Part shown: piece after piece, positions 32,813 through 44,630 of the stretch
How the letters are laid out: each line of letters begins with the position of its first letter
Position numbering within the stretch: position 1 is the stretch's first letter
Source of the DNA: Butyriboletus loyo
Lineage: Eukaryota; Basidiomycota; Agaricomycetes; Boletales; Boletaceae
Assembly: GCA_038093515.1 (NCBI GenBank)
Contig: JBBPSI010000030.1
Location: 1-64,000, forward strand
Length of the DNA stretch: 64,000 bases
Direction: 5' to 3'
Made by a program: the position numbers and the translations under genes
Notes under the pieces: generated by a model
Seen by the model: only the letters and a program-made list of their open reading frames with translations
Databases searched by the model: none
What the model was told of the DNA's origin: nothing

Positions 32813-35269
32813 TGCATACAATTTTTGACAACACCCCCATCTCGGAGTTTCTGCTAGATGTTGTACTCGAACGTTTCTCTAGTATCTCTTAAGTTACAGC
32901 AGTACATCTTTATATTGGCTCGACCTGGTGTTCGAGCAACATGTAACTCTAGTCACATACAGTTTTGCCTGATATCGCGCTGCCCTCAGCATTACCCCAA
33001 CGTGTGATCCGAGGGGAATGTATCTCACTCCTGTGAGGTCGTCGATCTCAAGTATAGCTTGTACACATCAAGGTTATGTTCATGCTAGGCGAGATAGCAG
33101 AACACGTGTGCCTTGCGTGTGCTAACGTGTAGTCAACCCCAAGGGGGAAAGTACAGTTAGCTTAAGCTGTTGTACCTGTGTATCGAATGTGCGGAGACGG
33201 CCCCCAACACGTTCCGACATGTGAATGGATCTTAAACAAGTCCAAGTATCGTTTTCTCCCGCAAAGATTCCAGCAGAGAGGATTTGGATGGGACTAAACC
33301 TACCGAGGGGTACAACCTGATGCGGCCCTGCGGACCTCCGACGGCTCCAGAACTGAAAAAACCTGGGGACTCACGGGGACCAGCTGTCAAATAGGGTGCT
33401 CACCAGAGTAGTTATCTTTGTCTGCCACCAGACAACGGAGGTGCCTACTATCGGGGGCCATTGCGGGCTCGATGTATCCATTTTCGCGGACCAGTCTCGG
33501 TGGACTCTGTATAACTACCGCGTCGGTTATGGTTCAACTGGGTGCGTAGTAGCAAACGCGAATGCCGCCACCACCACCAAGTTAGTCGTGGTCTAGAGTA
33601 AGCGTGGACATGTATCAGCTGACGATTACGCTTGACGTTTTCAAACCTACGCCAGTCGGAATCGGAAACAGCACCCACCAGAGGTTAGTTGTGGTCTAGA
33701 GTGAGCGTGGTCATATATCAGCTGACGATCACGCTTCACGTTTTCGAACCTACGCTGGTCAGGATCCGAAACAGCACCCGGCACTAGTGTGGGTACGTAC
33801 CATACCGCATCGTCGTGATGAAAAGAGCGTGGTCCGATCCGACCAAGAAGGTTTTGTCACTTTGTCATCGGGCAAACGCCGTGGTGCGCCCTTGAGTTGT
33901 GAGGGTGGGTTTGCGTGGATCAACTTGGGCGGTGATACTAGGAACTCGTGTTCGTTGTTATCTTGTTTATCTAAGCGCTACGAGGCGCAAGGTCGTTCTG
34001 TTGCCCGTTGATGTGACAATGTGCACGAGGGACGTCCGGTAATTGCTGCACCCCCAGTATGGGCTTAGGAGATGCGTCGGACGTACCAGGAGGCGTCCTG
34101 GTCAATGCAACGTGCTGTCTTCCTGAACACTCTGGTATTCCGAGTTCCAAAAACATCGCTCCGATATCGCTACGGGTGGCGTCTCGACATCTGTCACGGT
34201 TCCTGGTACGTCAGTCAGTGACTCAACGAAGACCCCCGTTGATTCCAGCCAGCCTGGACATATTTGCGTACGGTCCAGGTAAGTAACAAAGTGACCAGGA
34301 CGTTGGCACTTCGCCGCATCCAAGCCGCGTCATCAGATTGCATCTGCTGGGAGAGCAACAAGAAGGTTGACGAATTGGTAATCAATAATCACTTGGTAAA
34401 AATATTTTGAAATCCTTCTCATCATGGATTGCGCCAGCAGGTGAAAACGTTTCAGATCTGTTGTTACTGATAGCGAGATACTGTGCAAACTCGAGCTCCT
34501 CGTGTAATGGCAACCCTTTCAGACCCCCACATGCCCACCGTTCTACACACTCGAAAAATGAAAAGAATGAGTATTCATGTACCCAGATAAAGGACAATGA
34601 ATCAATGAAAGTTTATGAGTTGTTGTGCCTGTAGCTCGAACAAAATATCTCAAAAAGACTAGGTATAGGGCATCTGACCCCCTAGATCCGAAAGAACTGC
34701 TTTATGAACTGAAGAAATGAAACCTAGAGGTCATGTGTCGAGTTACGGGGATCCGTGCCAAGTCCGACTGGGGCTGGAGAATTGATTCTCGAGGCCTTGA
34801 GGTGTAGGTGAGGAGAGATTGTCACACTCGAGGGAGCCTGTGACGTATTTTAATCTCCTCAGCTTCGGCGCATCACCGTGTCGCAGCTTTAGAGTCGCTC
34901 ATGTCGCTGGTCTTCTGGAACTGCAGTTTGAAATTAAGCACCGCGCCAAATCGGACTAGTGACACCGTTCTGAAATGGGATACTCGGATATTCAGATACG
35001 GTGCTCTGCTTTGAAGAAGGCGTTGGCGTACAGAATTGGCATCGTAGCGCCGTGTTGCACTTGGACAATAAAATGCTCGAGGCACGTGACTCATAACCAC
35101 GTGCCGCGTTGACCGAAATAACAAGTCATTAACGTCGATCTGTCCTCTACCAACCAAGGCAAAGAGTGAGATAGTCGGAGAAGATCAATTAATAGATCTA
35201 GTATGCCATACAATAATATACAACAGTGCGTGGAATCCACGGTAAATACAAAATTGAAAAGCATTCCAT
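32813..35269. other. Gene-free stretch containing a direct duplication
   Basis: About 2.45 kb without a coding gene I can support. It contains the 103-bp direct repeat listed at 33581-33784. Frames here are short and lack splice logic. The right end is the 3' flank of the H2B gene. Confidence 0.5.
33581..33784. repeat. Tandem direct duplication, 103-bp unit, two copies
   Basis: Copy 1 starts at 33581 (GTTAGTCGTGGTCTAGAGTA) and copy 2 at 33684 (GTTAGTTGTGGTCTAGAGTG). They align over their full length with roughly a dozen substitutions. Both contain a short inverted repeat, AGCGT and ACGCT arms around the invariant core ATCAGCTGACGAT, with paired changes in the flanks, so a hairpin may have been retained. 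No open frame crosses both copies. Confidence 0.8.
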
Positions 35270-35840
35270 CTATTTGGCAGCAGATGTTGAAAACTGGAGC
35301 ATGGTCAGAAAGAAAATCGCCTGGAACACGAAATGAACTTGCCTTGGTGACGCTCTTTGTGCCTTCGGAGATAGCGTGTTTGGCAAGCTCACCAGGAAGA
35401 ATTAGGCGCACTGCCGTTTGGATCTCCCGTGATGCAATAGTGGATTTTTTAGAGTATGAAGCAAGTTCTAGCAGACTAGGTGAGTTCAATCCACTCGCGC
35501 AGGCGGAAGTTGGACAAACTGGAGGCTTCAGTGGCTACACGCTCGAAAATATCGTTGACAAAGGAATTAAGAATAGCCATGGCCTTATTCGAGATACCAG
35601 TATCGGGGTGGACCTGCCTCAACACTGCAACGAGAATGAGAAGATGCAAGTACTCGACACAAGGCACGCACCCTTGTAGATGTATGAAGAGTAAGTCTCC
35701 TTGCGGACCTTGCGCCTCTTCTTCTTTTCGCCATCTGCTGCAGTTGCACCTGATGTCTTTGCGGCCTTTTTAGTGGCCTTGTTGGATGCAGGTGCTTTGG
35801 CTGGGGCTTTGGAGGCAGTGGAAGGAGGAGCGGCAACCAT
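35270..35840 (-). CDS. HTB1: Histone H2B (pair 1)
   Basis: Canonical core histone H2B. Four exons encode a Lys/Ala-rich tail ([17 protein letters not shown]), [93 protein letters not shown] and finally TKFSTSAAK. The C-terminal helix contains the lysine used for H2B monoubiquitination (AVTK-equivalent SVTK). The last intron starts with GC (GCAAGT) instead of GT, right after the SVTK codons; skipping this intron is required to reach the normal FSTSAAK end. It diverges from H2A across 286 bp. Confidence 0.95.
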
Positions 35841-36126
35841 GGTAACGATATTGCTGAACGAGAACACGCTAATAACTGGCGATATACGGGGTGTAGTGGG
35901 GAATGTCGCGCCGAGCTATATACCTCCTGAGACGCGTGTGGTCGTGTTTGGCACTCACCACAGACGCGTCGCGTCTTTGTTGATGTGTAAACCTTATTTC
36001 GTCCACCCGGCGGCGCGGGTATATAAAGGGGACAGTACGCATTTCGATGACAACATATTCGTCCCCTTGTCGCACCACCCATCACTCGACCAGCCCACTC
36101 AGCCTCTAAACTTTTTGTGAACTATA
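35841..36126. promoter_or_regulatory. Divergent histone promoter, pair 1
   Basis: This 286-bp spacer serves H2B (leftward) and H2A (rightward). A TATATAAAG box at about 36020-36028 lies roughly 100 bp before the H2A start. A TATATA near 35915 is suitably placed for H2B. Shared regulation with S phase is expected for such pairs. Confidence 0.65.
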
Positions 36127-36645
36127 ATGTCTGGAAAAGGCGGCAAAGCAAAGTCCGGTGGCAAGGCTTCTGGTGAACCCACCAAGTCCCAGTCACGTTC
36201 TGCCAAGGCTGGCCTTCAATTCCCTGTCGGTCGTGTACACCGTCTATTGAAGAAGGGTAACTATGCTCAGCGCATAGGGAACGGTGCACCAGGTGAGCCT
36301 TGGAACCCAATGCACTCTTTGGAGTTTCAACTCACGCGATCCAAAGTTTACCTCGCTGCTGTCCTCGAATACCTTGCTGCCGAAATTCTTGAGCTGGCTG
36401 GCAATGCTGCACGCGATAACAAGAAACAGCGTATCGTGCCTCGACACTTGCAGTTGGCCATTCGGAATGACGAGGAGTAAGTCCAGGGCTTCACGTTTCC
36501 GAACCAGGTTTATTGAGGTGCATCCAGGTTGAACAAACTCCTTGGTGATGTGGTCATCTCGCAGGGTGGTGTTGTACCATTTATCAACCCTGAACTTCTG
36601 CCCAGCAAAACATCAAAGGGCAAGAAGGAGAGCCAGGAGGTTTAA
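36127..36645 (+). CDS. HTA1: Histone H2A with SQEV tail (pair 1)
   Basis: Core histone H2A. Three exons give [134 protein letters not shown] in pieces. The final SQEV is an SQ[E/D]-hydrophobic motif, the site phosphorylated after DNA damage, so in this fungus the bulk H2A also serves as H2A.X. Acidic-patch residues (EYLAAE, NDEE) are intact. Introns fall at GAP|VYL and DEE|LNK. Confidence 0.96.
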
Positions 36646-36898
36646 GTGTTTTTCGTCGCTTAGATTATTGCTCTCTCCCTATGATGTAGGATGTATTGTA
36701 TTCTATAGTACTTATTCATCTCCTTTATCCGATGCCACAAGCCAATTCGTTGACGGACATTGCCGGTCACGTGCAAACAATGAGTTCGGGTTCCAGGCCT
36801 TGTTTTCTTCTGACGCTTCAAGCGACTTCTGGCTTGATTTGTGGGTATTGTGCAAGCTCCGCTTTCAAAGTCAAGTCAACTAGTTTTCACGAGATTCC

Positions 36899-37736
36899 AT
36901 GCCCAAGTCAAGTTCCACGACCCAAGCTTCAAAATCTTCTCCGCCTTCCGCAAACTGCTTCAAAAAATGGGCACTCAGAGCGGTGGTCTTCGGCGTCCTT
37001 TGTGTAACGTGTAGTTGGTTAGATTCAATCAAGGTGAGTTAGTTATTCGTCGGACACTCCAAGGATTGGAACGGTTTGGCCACTTGCTACAGGACCGGTG
37101 GTATGTCCTGGACCCACCTTTCTTGCATGAACTTGCACGAGATGCCATTGCTGCGTCCCCCGACAACGCCGAAGGCATGATTCAACACATCCTCACCAAC
37201 CTCACCGCAACATTTCCGCAACCGTCCAATCAAATTGCGCTAAACACCAATTCCTCTGAATGGGTGTTCAACAACGCTGGGGGTGCCATGGGTGCCATGT
37301 ACATCATTCACGCGTCCATCACCGAATATCTCATCATCTTCGGTACGCCCCTCGGTACTGAGGGACACACTGGATTGCACACTGCGGATGATTATTTCCA
37401 CATCCTCATTGGCGAGCAGTGGGCATTCAAGCCAGGTGCGCTCGAGATGGAGAGGTACAAAGCAGGAGATGTCCACTTACTTCCACGGGGGACTGCGAAG
37501 CAGTACAAGATGCACGAAGGCTGCTTTGCAATGGAGTACGCTCGAGGTACGTCTTTTACTGACTTCTGCGATCATTATGGTTCAATTTCATGTGGATTGT
37601 AGGCTGGATTCCTCTCATGTTGCCTTTTGGTTTTGCGGACACACTCACATCAACACTGGATGTTCCAACACTATACCACACCGCGCGCATCACAGGTCGC
37701 GAGATCATCAAGAATCTCTTTATTGGAAAGATCTGA
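36899..37736 (+). CDS. ERG2: C-8 sterol isomerase
   Basis: ERG2 moves the sterol double bond from C8 to C7 in ergosterol synthesis and sits in the ER membrane. Exon 1 ([11 protein letters not shown] ... [20 protein letters not shown]) supplies the N-terminal membrane anchor. Exon 2 begins [20 protein letters not shown] and carries the family hallmark [59 protein letters not shown] and the proposed substrate-binding His and acidic residues. The final exon gives [20 protein letters not shown] and ends with NLFIGKI. The size of about 225 residues is usual. Azole-class enzymes are different; this is the morpholine target family. Confidence 0.95.
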
Positions 37737-38723
37737 AAGTATATTCCTAATTTACCCTATCAGGTTAGAATACTCTGCTTCGGTTACGGGCAACCTGTGC
37801 GGATGGAGACCAGTGTTCCGTAATGAATATTGAATGTTGACGCTGCAAGTCCATTTCATCGTTTGCGTAACCTGCTTTCAATTTGCTATGCTTCAGTGGA
37901 TACTGCGAATGGCATGAAGACGTCACGCTCACCATCTTCTGGGTCGATGAGACGTTTGATAGGGCTCAGCGTTGCAGGCTGAGGCCACGGTCGCCAACTG
38001 TTGCCTCATGGGACATATAATTTGTCACCGCTGAACTCAGAGTTGGATTCAGGCCTGACGTAGCTCATTATCCGATGCCCCAAACCCTAGTAGAGCCCGT
38101 CGCTCGGTACACGCGAACGTCTCGAGCAGAAAGGACACCGTGGGCAGGACAAATGGATTGGTGAAAACGTTACATTTGCGCTGGCAACGTGAGAGTGTGC
38201 GGCGCGGGGTACAGGTGGATGGAGAGACCTCACTAGTCAATGTCACGCGAAACATTTGAGATAATGCCATGCGTTGGTTGCTAAGCAGAACACCACGACG
38301 GAACGAGAGGAGGTGGTGATGATGGATGCTGGGCTCCGGCGCGGGCGTGCAGGGACATGAGTGGGTGGTATGGAGGAGCCCTCTACCCTGTGAGCGAGGT
38401 CGGGGATGACAACGAGCAGCGGAGGGGTGGGATGACGTCTGACGTAGAGGTGGCGCGGGGTGTGCACCCTGTTTTTGTCGCTGTGGAGCGTCCGTGTACA
38501 TGAACCGTCCTTTTCTTCCTCTCTCTCTCCACCGTCCTCGACAGAACGGAGACCCTTCTCACACCCATGTCTCCTTCCGTGCGTATCCTCGCCTTCGTCC
38601 TGCCCCGTCCGTATTGACCTTCTCCATCCACAGCCTTCACCGCCCCGCACTTCCACTCCACCCGAACCCTCCCCCCCCACGCGATCAGCCCCGACAAATG
38701 ATGCCATCGAAGCCGTGATCAAG
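37737..38723. other. Intergenic region with pyrimidine-rich leader of the RRM gene
   Basis: About 1 kb. The right 250 bp is very rich in C and T on the plus strand (for example TTCCTCTCTCTCTCCACC near 38516), typical of fungal promoters and 5' leaders. Long minus-strand frames at 38049-38839 are a by-product of that composition. Confidence 0.5.
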
Positions 38724-41700
38724 ATGGCCACCTCTTCGCACCCGGCCCCCGACAGACCCCTCCGAGATACGCGCACCCAGCTCTTCGTAGGAAACGTATG
38801 TGTCCCTTTCATCCACATCGCTCGTCCGAGCCAACCCATCCTCAGCTCCCATATCGCGTCCGCTGGCAGGACCTCAAAGATCTCTTTCGTCGTGCCGGAA
38901 CCGTCCTCCGCGCAGATGTCTCGCTTGGTCCCGATAATCGCTCACGCGGCTATGGCACCGTTCTCCTTGCCACTGCAGAGGATGCCGGCCGCGCCATTGA
39001 CATGTTTAATGGTTATTGCTGGCAAACACGAGTCCTGGAAGTTCGCCCAGACCGTCTAGGCGCAACACTTGACGCAGATATAAATATTAATCCTGCCTTG
39101 GCCAACCCTTCTATACCATTCGTGCAACAAGCACTTAGCCACCCTGTCTTGAGCACCTTGAATACTCTCGACAACCTTTCAATGGCCCTCCCAGGGGGGA
39201 ATAATGAGTTATTGAGCGGAGGAACGGGCATGCGCACCCTCTTTGTTGGTAATGTACGTCTTTCCTCACCCCATCGAAAACACTCGTGATCGCTCTTTGT
39301 CGCATCCCCTCCTACATACTGTATTGCTCACCCCATCCTTAAGCTCCCTTTCCACATCCAATGGCAGGATCTAAAAGATCTCTTCCGTGCTGCGGGGGCT
39401 GTCACACGTGCAGACGTTTCTCTTGGCCCTGATGGCCGATCCCGGGGTTTCGGCACGGTAACTTTCGTGACCGAAGATGGTGCAGAGCGTGCAAGGCGAA
39501 TGTTTGATGGGTAGGTTGGATGCGCATTTGGCTCGTCATACTTCACATTCGATTCACATTCTCGTCGCTCGAGCCCCACCAGGGCCCATTTTCTCTCGAG
39601 CGCTAGTTCGCCGTCGAGTGGAATGTGATTAGCCCTATTGCGCCCTATTTTTGCCTTGAAACTTTTTGACTCATCATCTTTCCCATTTGATAGGTATGAA
39701 TTTAATGGCAGACCGCTCAAAGTCCACTACGACAAGTTTACCCATTCATGCCAGAGCATTCCGTTTGTTAGCGTTTCGCCACAGGGTGCATCAACTTCCA
39801 TTCTCCCGTCGTACGATTCGCTCCCCCAGCTGGCACCCTCGGTATCGCGACTTGAAGTACTCAGTACTCATGATGGGAGATTCTACTCTCACTTCGATGC
39901 ACTTGCACAGTCACAGCTGCATCTCGATCTTCAACGCTCTCGCCTCGAAGCGGAGGGTCTTACGTCTGCCCAATTGGATGCTCTCCTCGCACGACCACGT
40001 AGTTCATCGTTTAAATCCCCTTCATTGACGCCACCCGCTGCTCTGTCTCAGTCTCCATCGCATCTGAAATCATCCGCCTTGCTACAGCCACAGACCCAAT
40101 CATTGGCCGCAAGTTCTTTGGCTGCCTCAATCCCACACTCTCTTACTGGATCACCACTGCCGATATCTGCAAAGGTGTCGTCCAGTGGCTCCCCAGCGCA
40201 CAGTTTTGGTGCAATAGACCACTTTGGAAGTGCCACGGACTTGATGTTGGTAACGGACAGGAACGACCTCAAACTAAGTCCCGACTCCCTGACATCACTT
40301 GGCACAAGTTTTGGTTCTCCCCGACCTAGTCTGAGCGCTGGGTCCTCTCAGACCTCGAGTTTCTGCTCCTCGGGGTCTCGTAGGTTCAATTTAAGTGCCG
40401 CATCGTCGAGGGGGGATCCACTCAGTGACGGAGCGAGCCTTGGTTTCGGGTCACAGCGGACAAGCTTTTCGAGTCCTGCGAGGCCATCCTTCGGTGCTGC
40501 CGGTGCGGAGAAACCATCTTTTGGTGCCAACGCATCCGAAAGACTTTCGTTCGGTGCTAGCTCAGAAACGCCTCCGTTTGGGGCGGGTAGTTCACAGCGC
40601 CCTGCAATGTATTCAACGAGTTCGCAAAATCCTAGCTTGGGTATATCATCCCAGATGTCCACCACTCAATTGAGCGCGCCCGTCTTGGAGGACGATGGGA
40701 CGACGCGTTCGTCATCGGTTCCATCGTCCGCAATGGGGACCTCGAAGCTTCCTTCTTTGGCTCCTGTGGCCATATCGCTCAGTTTACCAACTTCAGGGCC
40801 GGGATCACACCTTGGGTCAGCGGGATCGGCTTCCAAAACTCCTTCGCCACCTTCGCTCAGAAGTGGTAACGTCAGCAACACCTGGCCTGACCTTTCAAAG
40901 CCCGAGAGCAGAGGTGCCCTAGCGCCTCCGAATCACGCAAGCAGGCAAACACTCCCACGAAGTACATCGGCAGGCACGTCTCTCGGCACGTCTGCGTCAG
41001 CCCAGTCAGTGCTTAATGCCGACTCATCGTCTCCACCTGACGCGACTTCGGATGCATCAAAGCCTCAGCTACGCAAAGACTCCCCTACGAGCAAAGCCAA
41101 CGGGACTGTCGACTCTGTTACGACGGCACTTGGTGCGCTCGGGATGCGGCGTGCTAACAGAGCTCAAAACAAACAAGCAGAAGAGAAAAGGAAGTCATCG
41201 ACGCCGTCTGGGGAACAACAACCCCAGGCCTCTTCATCAGCAGGGCCTCAGGGGAATGATCAAAAATCTACGCAATCATCTGCTCATCGACACCCGGGTC
41301 CAATTTCGCTTCCTCCGCCCGCTACTTTCACCCTTCCGCCTGGTGTGGTTTTCTCGCCGCATGCGCATGCGCAGAGTCCGATCTGTTATCCAGGCTATCC
41401 TCTCAGTCCCGTCCATCCCCATCCGATGGGCAGCCCCCTTCATCATCCAATGGGTAGTCCCCTACACCACCCTGCCCACGTGCACAGTCCGCTGCATCAC
41501 CCCGGTCACCCGCAGTATGGAACATACCCTCGCCATGCAACTCCTCTGCATTATGGTGTTATTACTCCTCATGGGTTACCTCCGATCACGCCCAGCATGC
41601 CACCTTTCACATTTTTGCCTCCCCAGGCAAAAACCCCAACGCAAAATGGACACTTACGCGAGAATAAGGGGGGCGAGGAGCAGAACCAGTATGCCTCTCG

Positions 41701-42445
41701 GAATGCAGGAAGACAAACCGATCTGAAGCCAGAGTTGACTGCACAAGTGTCCCAACTGCCACACTACGCGCAGTTCTCCAGTGCTCCGCAACAGCGAATG
41801 CAGTACACGCAGATTCATGCCCCAATGTTTTCACCTGGCATCCCGCTTTCACCTGGAATTTTGATACAGCTATCGCCGGGAATTATGCCCCCAGCAGTAC
41901 CAGTGCCCATGACTGGCGTCCCAGTACCAATGACACCTGGTGTTGCATTGACACCTGGGGTAACGATGAGTCCGGGGACATTCTGGCCACATGCGCCATG
42001 GATGAATCCAACGATCGGAGCGCCAGTGCATGTTGCAGATGGGTTCAATTCGCAATCGTATGTTGGTGTCGAGGGGTATTTCCCACCTGTTAACCAGCCC
42101 AGCGGGGATATGGGTTACTTTCCACCGGTGTCGAGTGTTGCAAGTGACATCCTCAAAGAGGGGTGTGGGTTCGCGTTGGGGTCTGGCGTGCCGCATGCGG
42201 GGAATGCGAATCAAGGATGTGGGGGAAGAATTTCAGAGAGTCCGCCTCGGAGCCCGTCCCCGGGCGTGTCTCAAGCATCTTCATCTGATCCTTTGCAGAA
42301 TAATCGTAGAGGTGGCCCACAAGTCGTGAAACGCTCGACCTCTGCTCAGTGTGAAGGTGGTTTGCCGAAACGAAATGGTTTGTTTCACCGGGAGTCGGAT
42401 CCCGAAGTGAGCACGGCAACGAACAAGGGGTCGAAGAAAGCATAA
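38724..42445 (+). CDS. RNA-binding protein with two RRM domains and a long disordered tail
   Basis: Four exons. RRM1 reads RDTRTQLFVGN, LPYRVRWQDLKDLFRRAGTV, LRADVSLGPDNRSRGYGTVL. RRM2 reads GMRTLFVGN, LPFHIQWQDLKDLFRAAGAV, TRADVSLGPDGRSRGFGTVT, MFDGYEFNGRPLKVHYDKF. Introns sit at equivalent places, right after LFVGN in both domains, so the RRMs arose by an exon-level duplication. The remaining 900 residues are disordered and Ser/Pro/Gln/Ala-rich, with repeated FGAxxSxxxSFG units and a His-Pro block (HPMGSPLHHPMGSPLHHP), then Pro/Gly/Met repeats. RRM order resembles Gbp2/Hrb1-type mRNA-binding proteins; a role in mRNA export or granules is inference. Start is the first good ATG; upstream frame stays open without an ATG. 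Confidence 0.82.
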
Positions 42446-42883
42446 GGATGTTTAGGGTAATGTGTTTTGTTTGTAGGTTGGGTTCGTGCGCAAGGTTTTG
42501 CGGTGTGCACGCTTTTCTTTTTTCGTTCCACATTTTTCGCATCCCTATCTCACTTGCACATATAGACATCGATCTCTGGTGTCACTGAATCGGTCATACA
42601 GTCTCACTATTTGTTGATATCCACGACATGCATTGCTAGATCATTCCGTCACTTGGTTGCGGGTATTAATGTATACCGTTTTCGAGTCCTTTTTCCATGC
42701 ATACGGCCTATGCATGATCATTACTTTCTATCTATGTCTGTACCATCGAATGTTATAAACATCTAATTTATTCGCTGGATATTTGGAAAAGATTTGTGAA
42801 AGCTAGGCCAGTTTCGCCAAAACAAGGTGCTCGCCGGCCCCGTATGTGCGACGACAAACAGATGGGGATGACTGTGTCGAGCA
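42446..42883. other. Intergenic region between RRM gene and DUS1
   Basis: A 438-bp AT-rich spacer with a TATAAAC sequence near 42754, about 130 bp before the annotated DUS1 start. It may also contain a short upstream exon of DUS1 that I could not define. Confidence 0.4.
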
Positions 42884-44280
42884 ATGAGGATGATCCCCGA
42901 CTTGACTTATATCTCGGCCCCAATGGTCAATCAGAGCGACGCTCCCTTCCGCTTGCTCACCCGACGATATGGGGCGACATTGACATACACTCAGATGCTT
43001 GATCCTCAAAGGCTCCTCAACGACCTCGATTACTTCCACTATCACATTCGAGATCTCCAATCCACGCATCCCGACTTGGACGTCTATACACGTCCCGTGG
43101 TGGTCCAGCTCTGCGGAAACGATCCAGAAGTGGTCGTGAGCGCGGCACGACGCGTTCAATCATATTGCGACGGGATAGGTGCGTGACGAACCGGGGGCGT
43201 TGAGAGAAAAAAAGTTCATTCGCGGAGCATCTTACAGATTTGAACCTCGGATGTCCTCAGGAACATGCACGTCAAGGTCACTTTGGAGGGTATTTGCTCA
43301 CGAAAAAGGACTGGCCGTTGGTGGACGCGATGGGTGTGTCCGGTTGGCGTTCCCCCCCGATCGCTTTTTTTGTTTGACGATCACCCTTTTTCGACTCTGA
43401 CAGTCTCCGCGATGGCCCACTCTCTCACCGTCCCATCGTCCGCAAAGGTCCGTCTCTGTCCCTCAGCCAAGACGACGGACTTTGGTCATGTACTCGAACA
43501 CGCTGGCGCATCTTGGATCACCTTACACGCACGCCACGTATCTGCCAAACGGCGACGTCAAGGCGCAGCCGATCTCGACGCCATACGCGAGCTCAAACAA
43601 GCACTTGCCATTCCCGTCATCAGCAACGGCAACGTACGGACGTTTTCGGACGTGGAGTATAACGCATCGTATACCCGTGCGGATGGCATCATGGTTGGGG
43701 AAACGTTGCTAGGAAATCCATGGTGGGTGTCTGTGCGACTTTTGTTCGTGTTCGTGTTCGGGCTGACGATGTACCCGTGGACTCGTGTCACCGTAGCTTG
43801 TTTTCGGGCGACGAGACGATTCGGGATCCTGTTCCGATGGCCCTGGAATATCTCGAGATCGATAGGTGCCTTGGGGGCGTAACGACGCTCAGGGCGATGC
43901 AAGCGCACGTGCGGCATATGATCGAATTTCAATGGTGCGTACATATCAACTTGGTAGATCTATTCGAGTCTGGCAGTTGTTTGGACCCGTAACAGGCGAC
44001 AACTACTTATTTGTATATCTATATATTTTTGTTTAGTGCGCGTCGTCCGTGGTATCCGAAATTTCGGCTAGCTCTGAACGACTGTCAAAGCGTAGATGAT
44101 ATCGAGGGGCTTTTATGCCGTCAAGTGAGCCGTTGGCGGGGGAAAGCTGGTCGACTGATCCTCGGAGCATCGGGGGGACATAAAAAGGATGAAAAGACAA
44201 GAGAATGTGATGCTGATCTAGAAGACCTCGGGAATATGTTGAATCATGTCGATTTCGGTGACGACCGATCGTTTCGTTGA
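42884..44280 (+). CDS. DUS1: tRNA-dihydrouridine synthase, DUS1-like
   Basis: FMN enzyme that reduces uridines in the tRNA D-loop (positions 16/17 for Dus1). Exons give LTYISAPMVNQSDAPFRLLT, RRYGATLTYTQML, TRPVVVQLCGNDPEVVVSAA, then DLNLGCPQEHARQGHFGGYL with the catalytic-loop cysteine, AGASWITLHARHVSAKRRRQ for FMN/phosphate binding, PVISNGNVRTFSDVEY and RADGIMVGETLLGNPC. The C-terminal part includes RRPWYPKFRLALNDCQSVDD. The start is uncertain because only three residues precede IPDLTYIS at the 42884 ATG; an unseen short first exon upstream is possible. Confidence 0.87.
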
Positions 44281-44390
44281 TCTGCCAGCAAGAAATGAAT
44301 CGATGACACGTCGCGCGTCGTTACTGGCACACGGCGAACGATGAGGAAATTCGAGATCGGGTCTTGGAAAGAAACATGTTATGCTTTGGT

Positions 44391-44630
44391 ACTCGAATCG
44401 TATCATTCCGATGGAATAGTGCGGCCATGTAGACGTTGCGCCGCTTCAGGACTCGAATCCCGTCACCTCGATTTTGAAACAGTGCGGCCATATGATAGAC
44501 GCTGCGCCGTATGTTATCCTTTGGAATTCGAATCTTACCATTCCAATAGAATAGTGCGGCCATATAGACGTTGCGCCGTATATCACTCGAATCCTATCGT
44601 TCTAATGGAGTAGTGCGGCCAGTTGCGTTG
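44391..44630. repeat. Degenerate tandem repeat, about 60-73 bp unit, four copies
   Basis: Units start near 44391, 44451, 44524 and 44585. Each holds a T/ACTCGAATC segment, a variable middle, then TAGTGCGGCCATxTAGACG and TTGCGCCG. The last copy is altered after GCGGCCA. The array lies 110 bp after the DUS1 stop. A weaker relic may precede the first copy (from about 44347). Confidence 0.75.

Noticed and set aside
35097..35200. H2B extending past SVTK into a longer tail
   Set aside because: Reading through gives a non-histone tail; a GC-AG intron restores the FSTSAAK end seen in the paralogue.
38049..38839. Minus-strand frames of 100-200 codons upstream of the RRM gene
   Set aside because: They derive from pyrimidine-rich leader DNA and repeat Glu/Arg/Gly runs without a domain.
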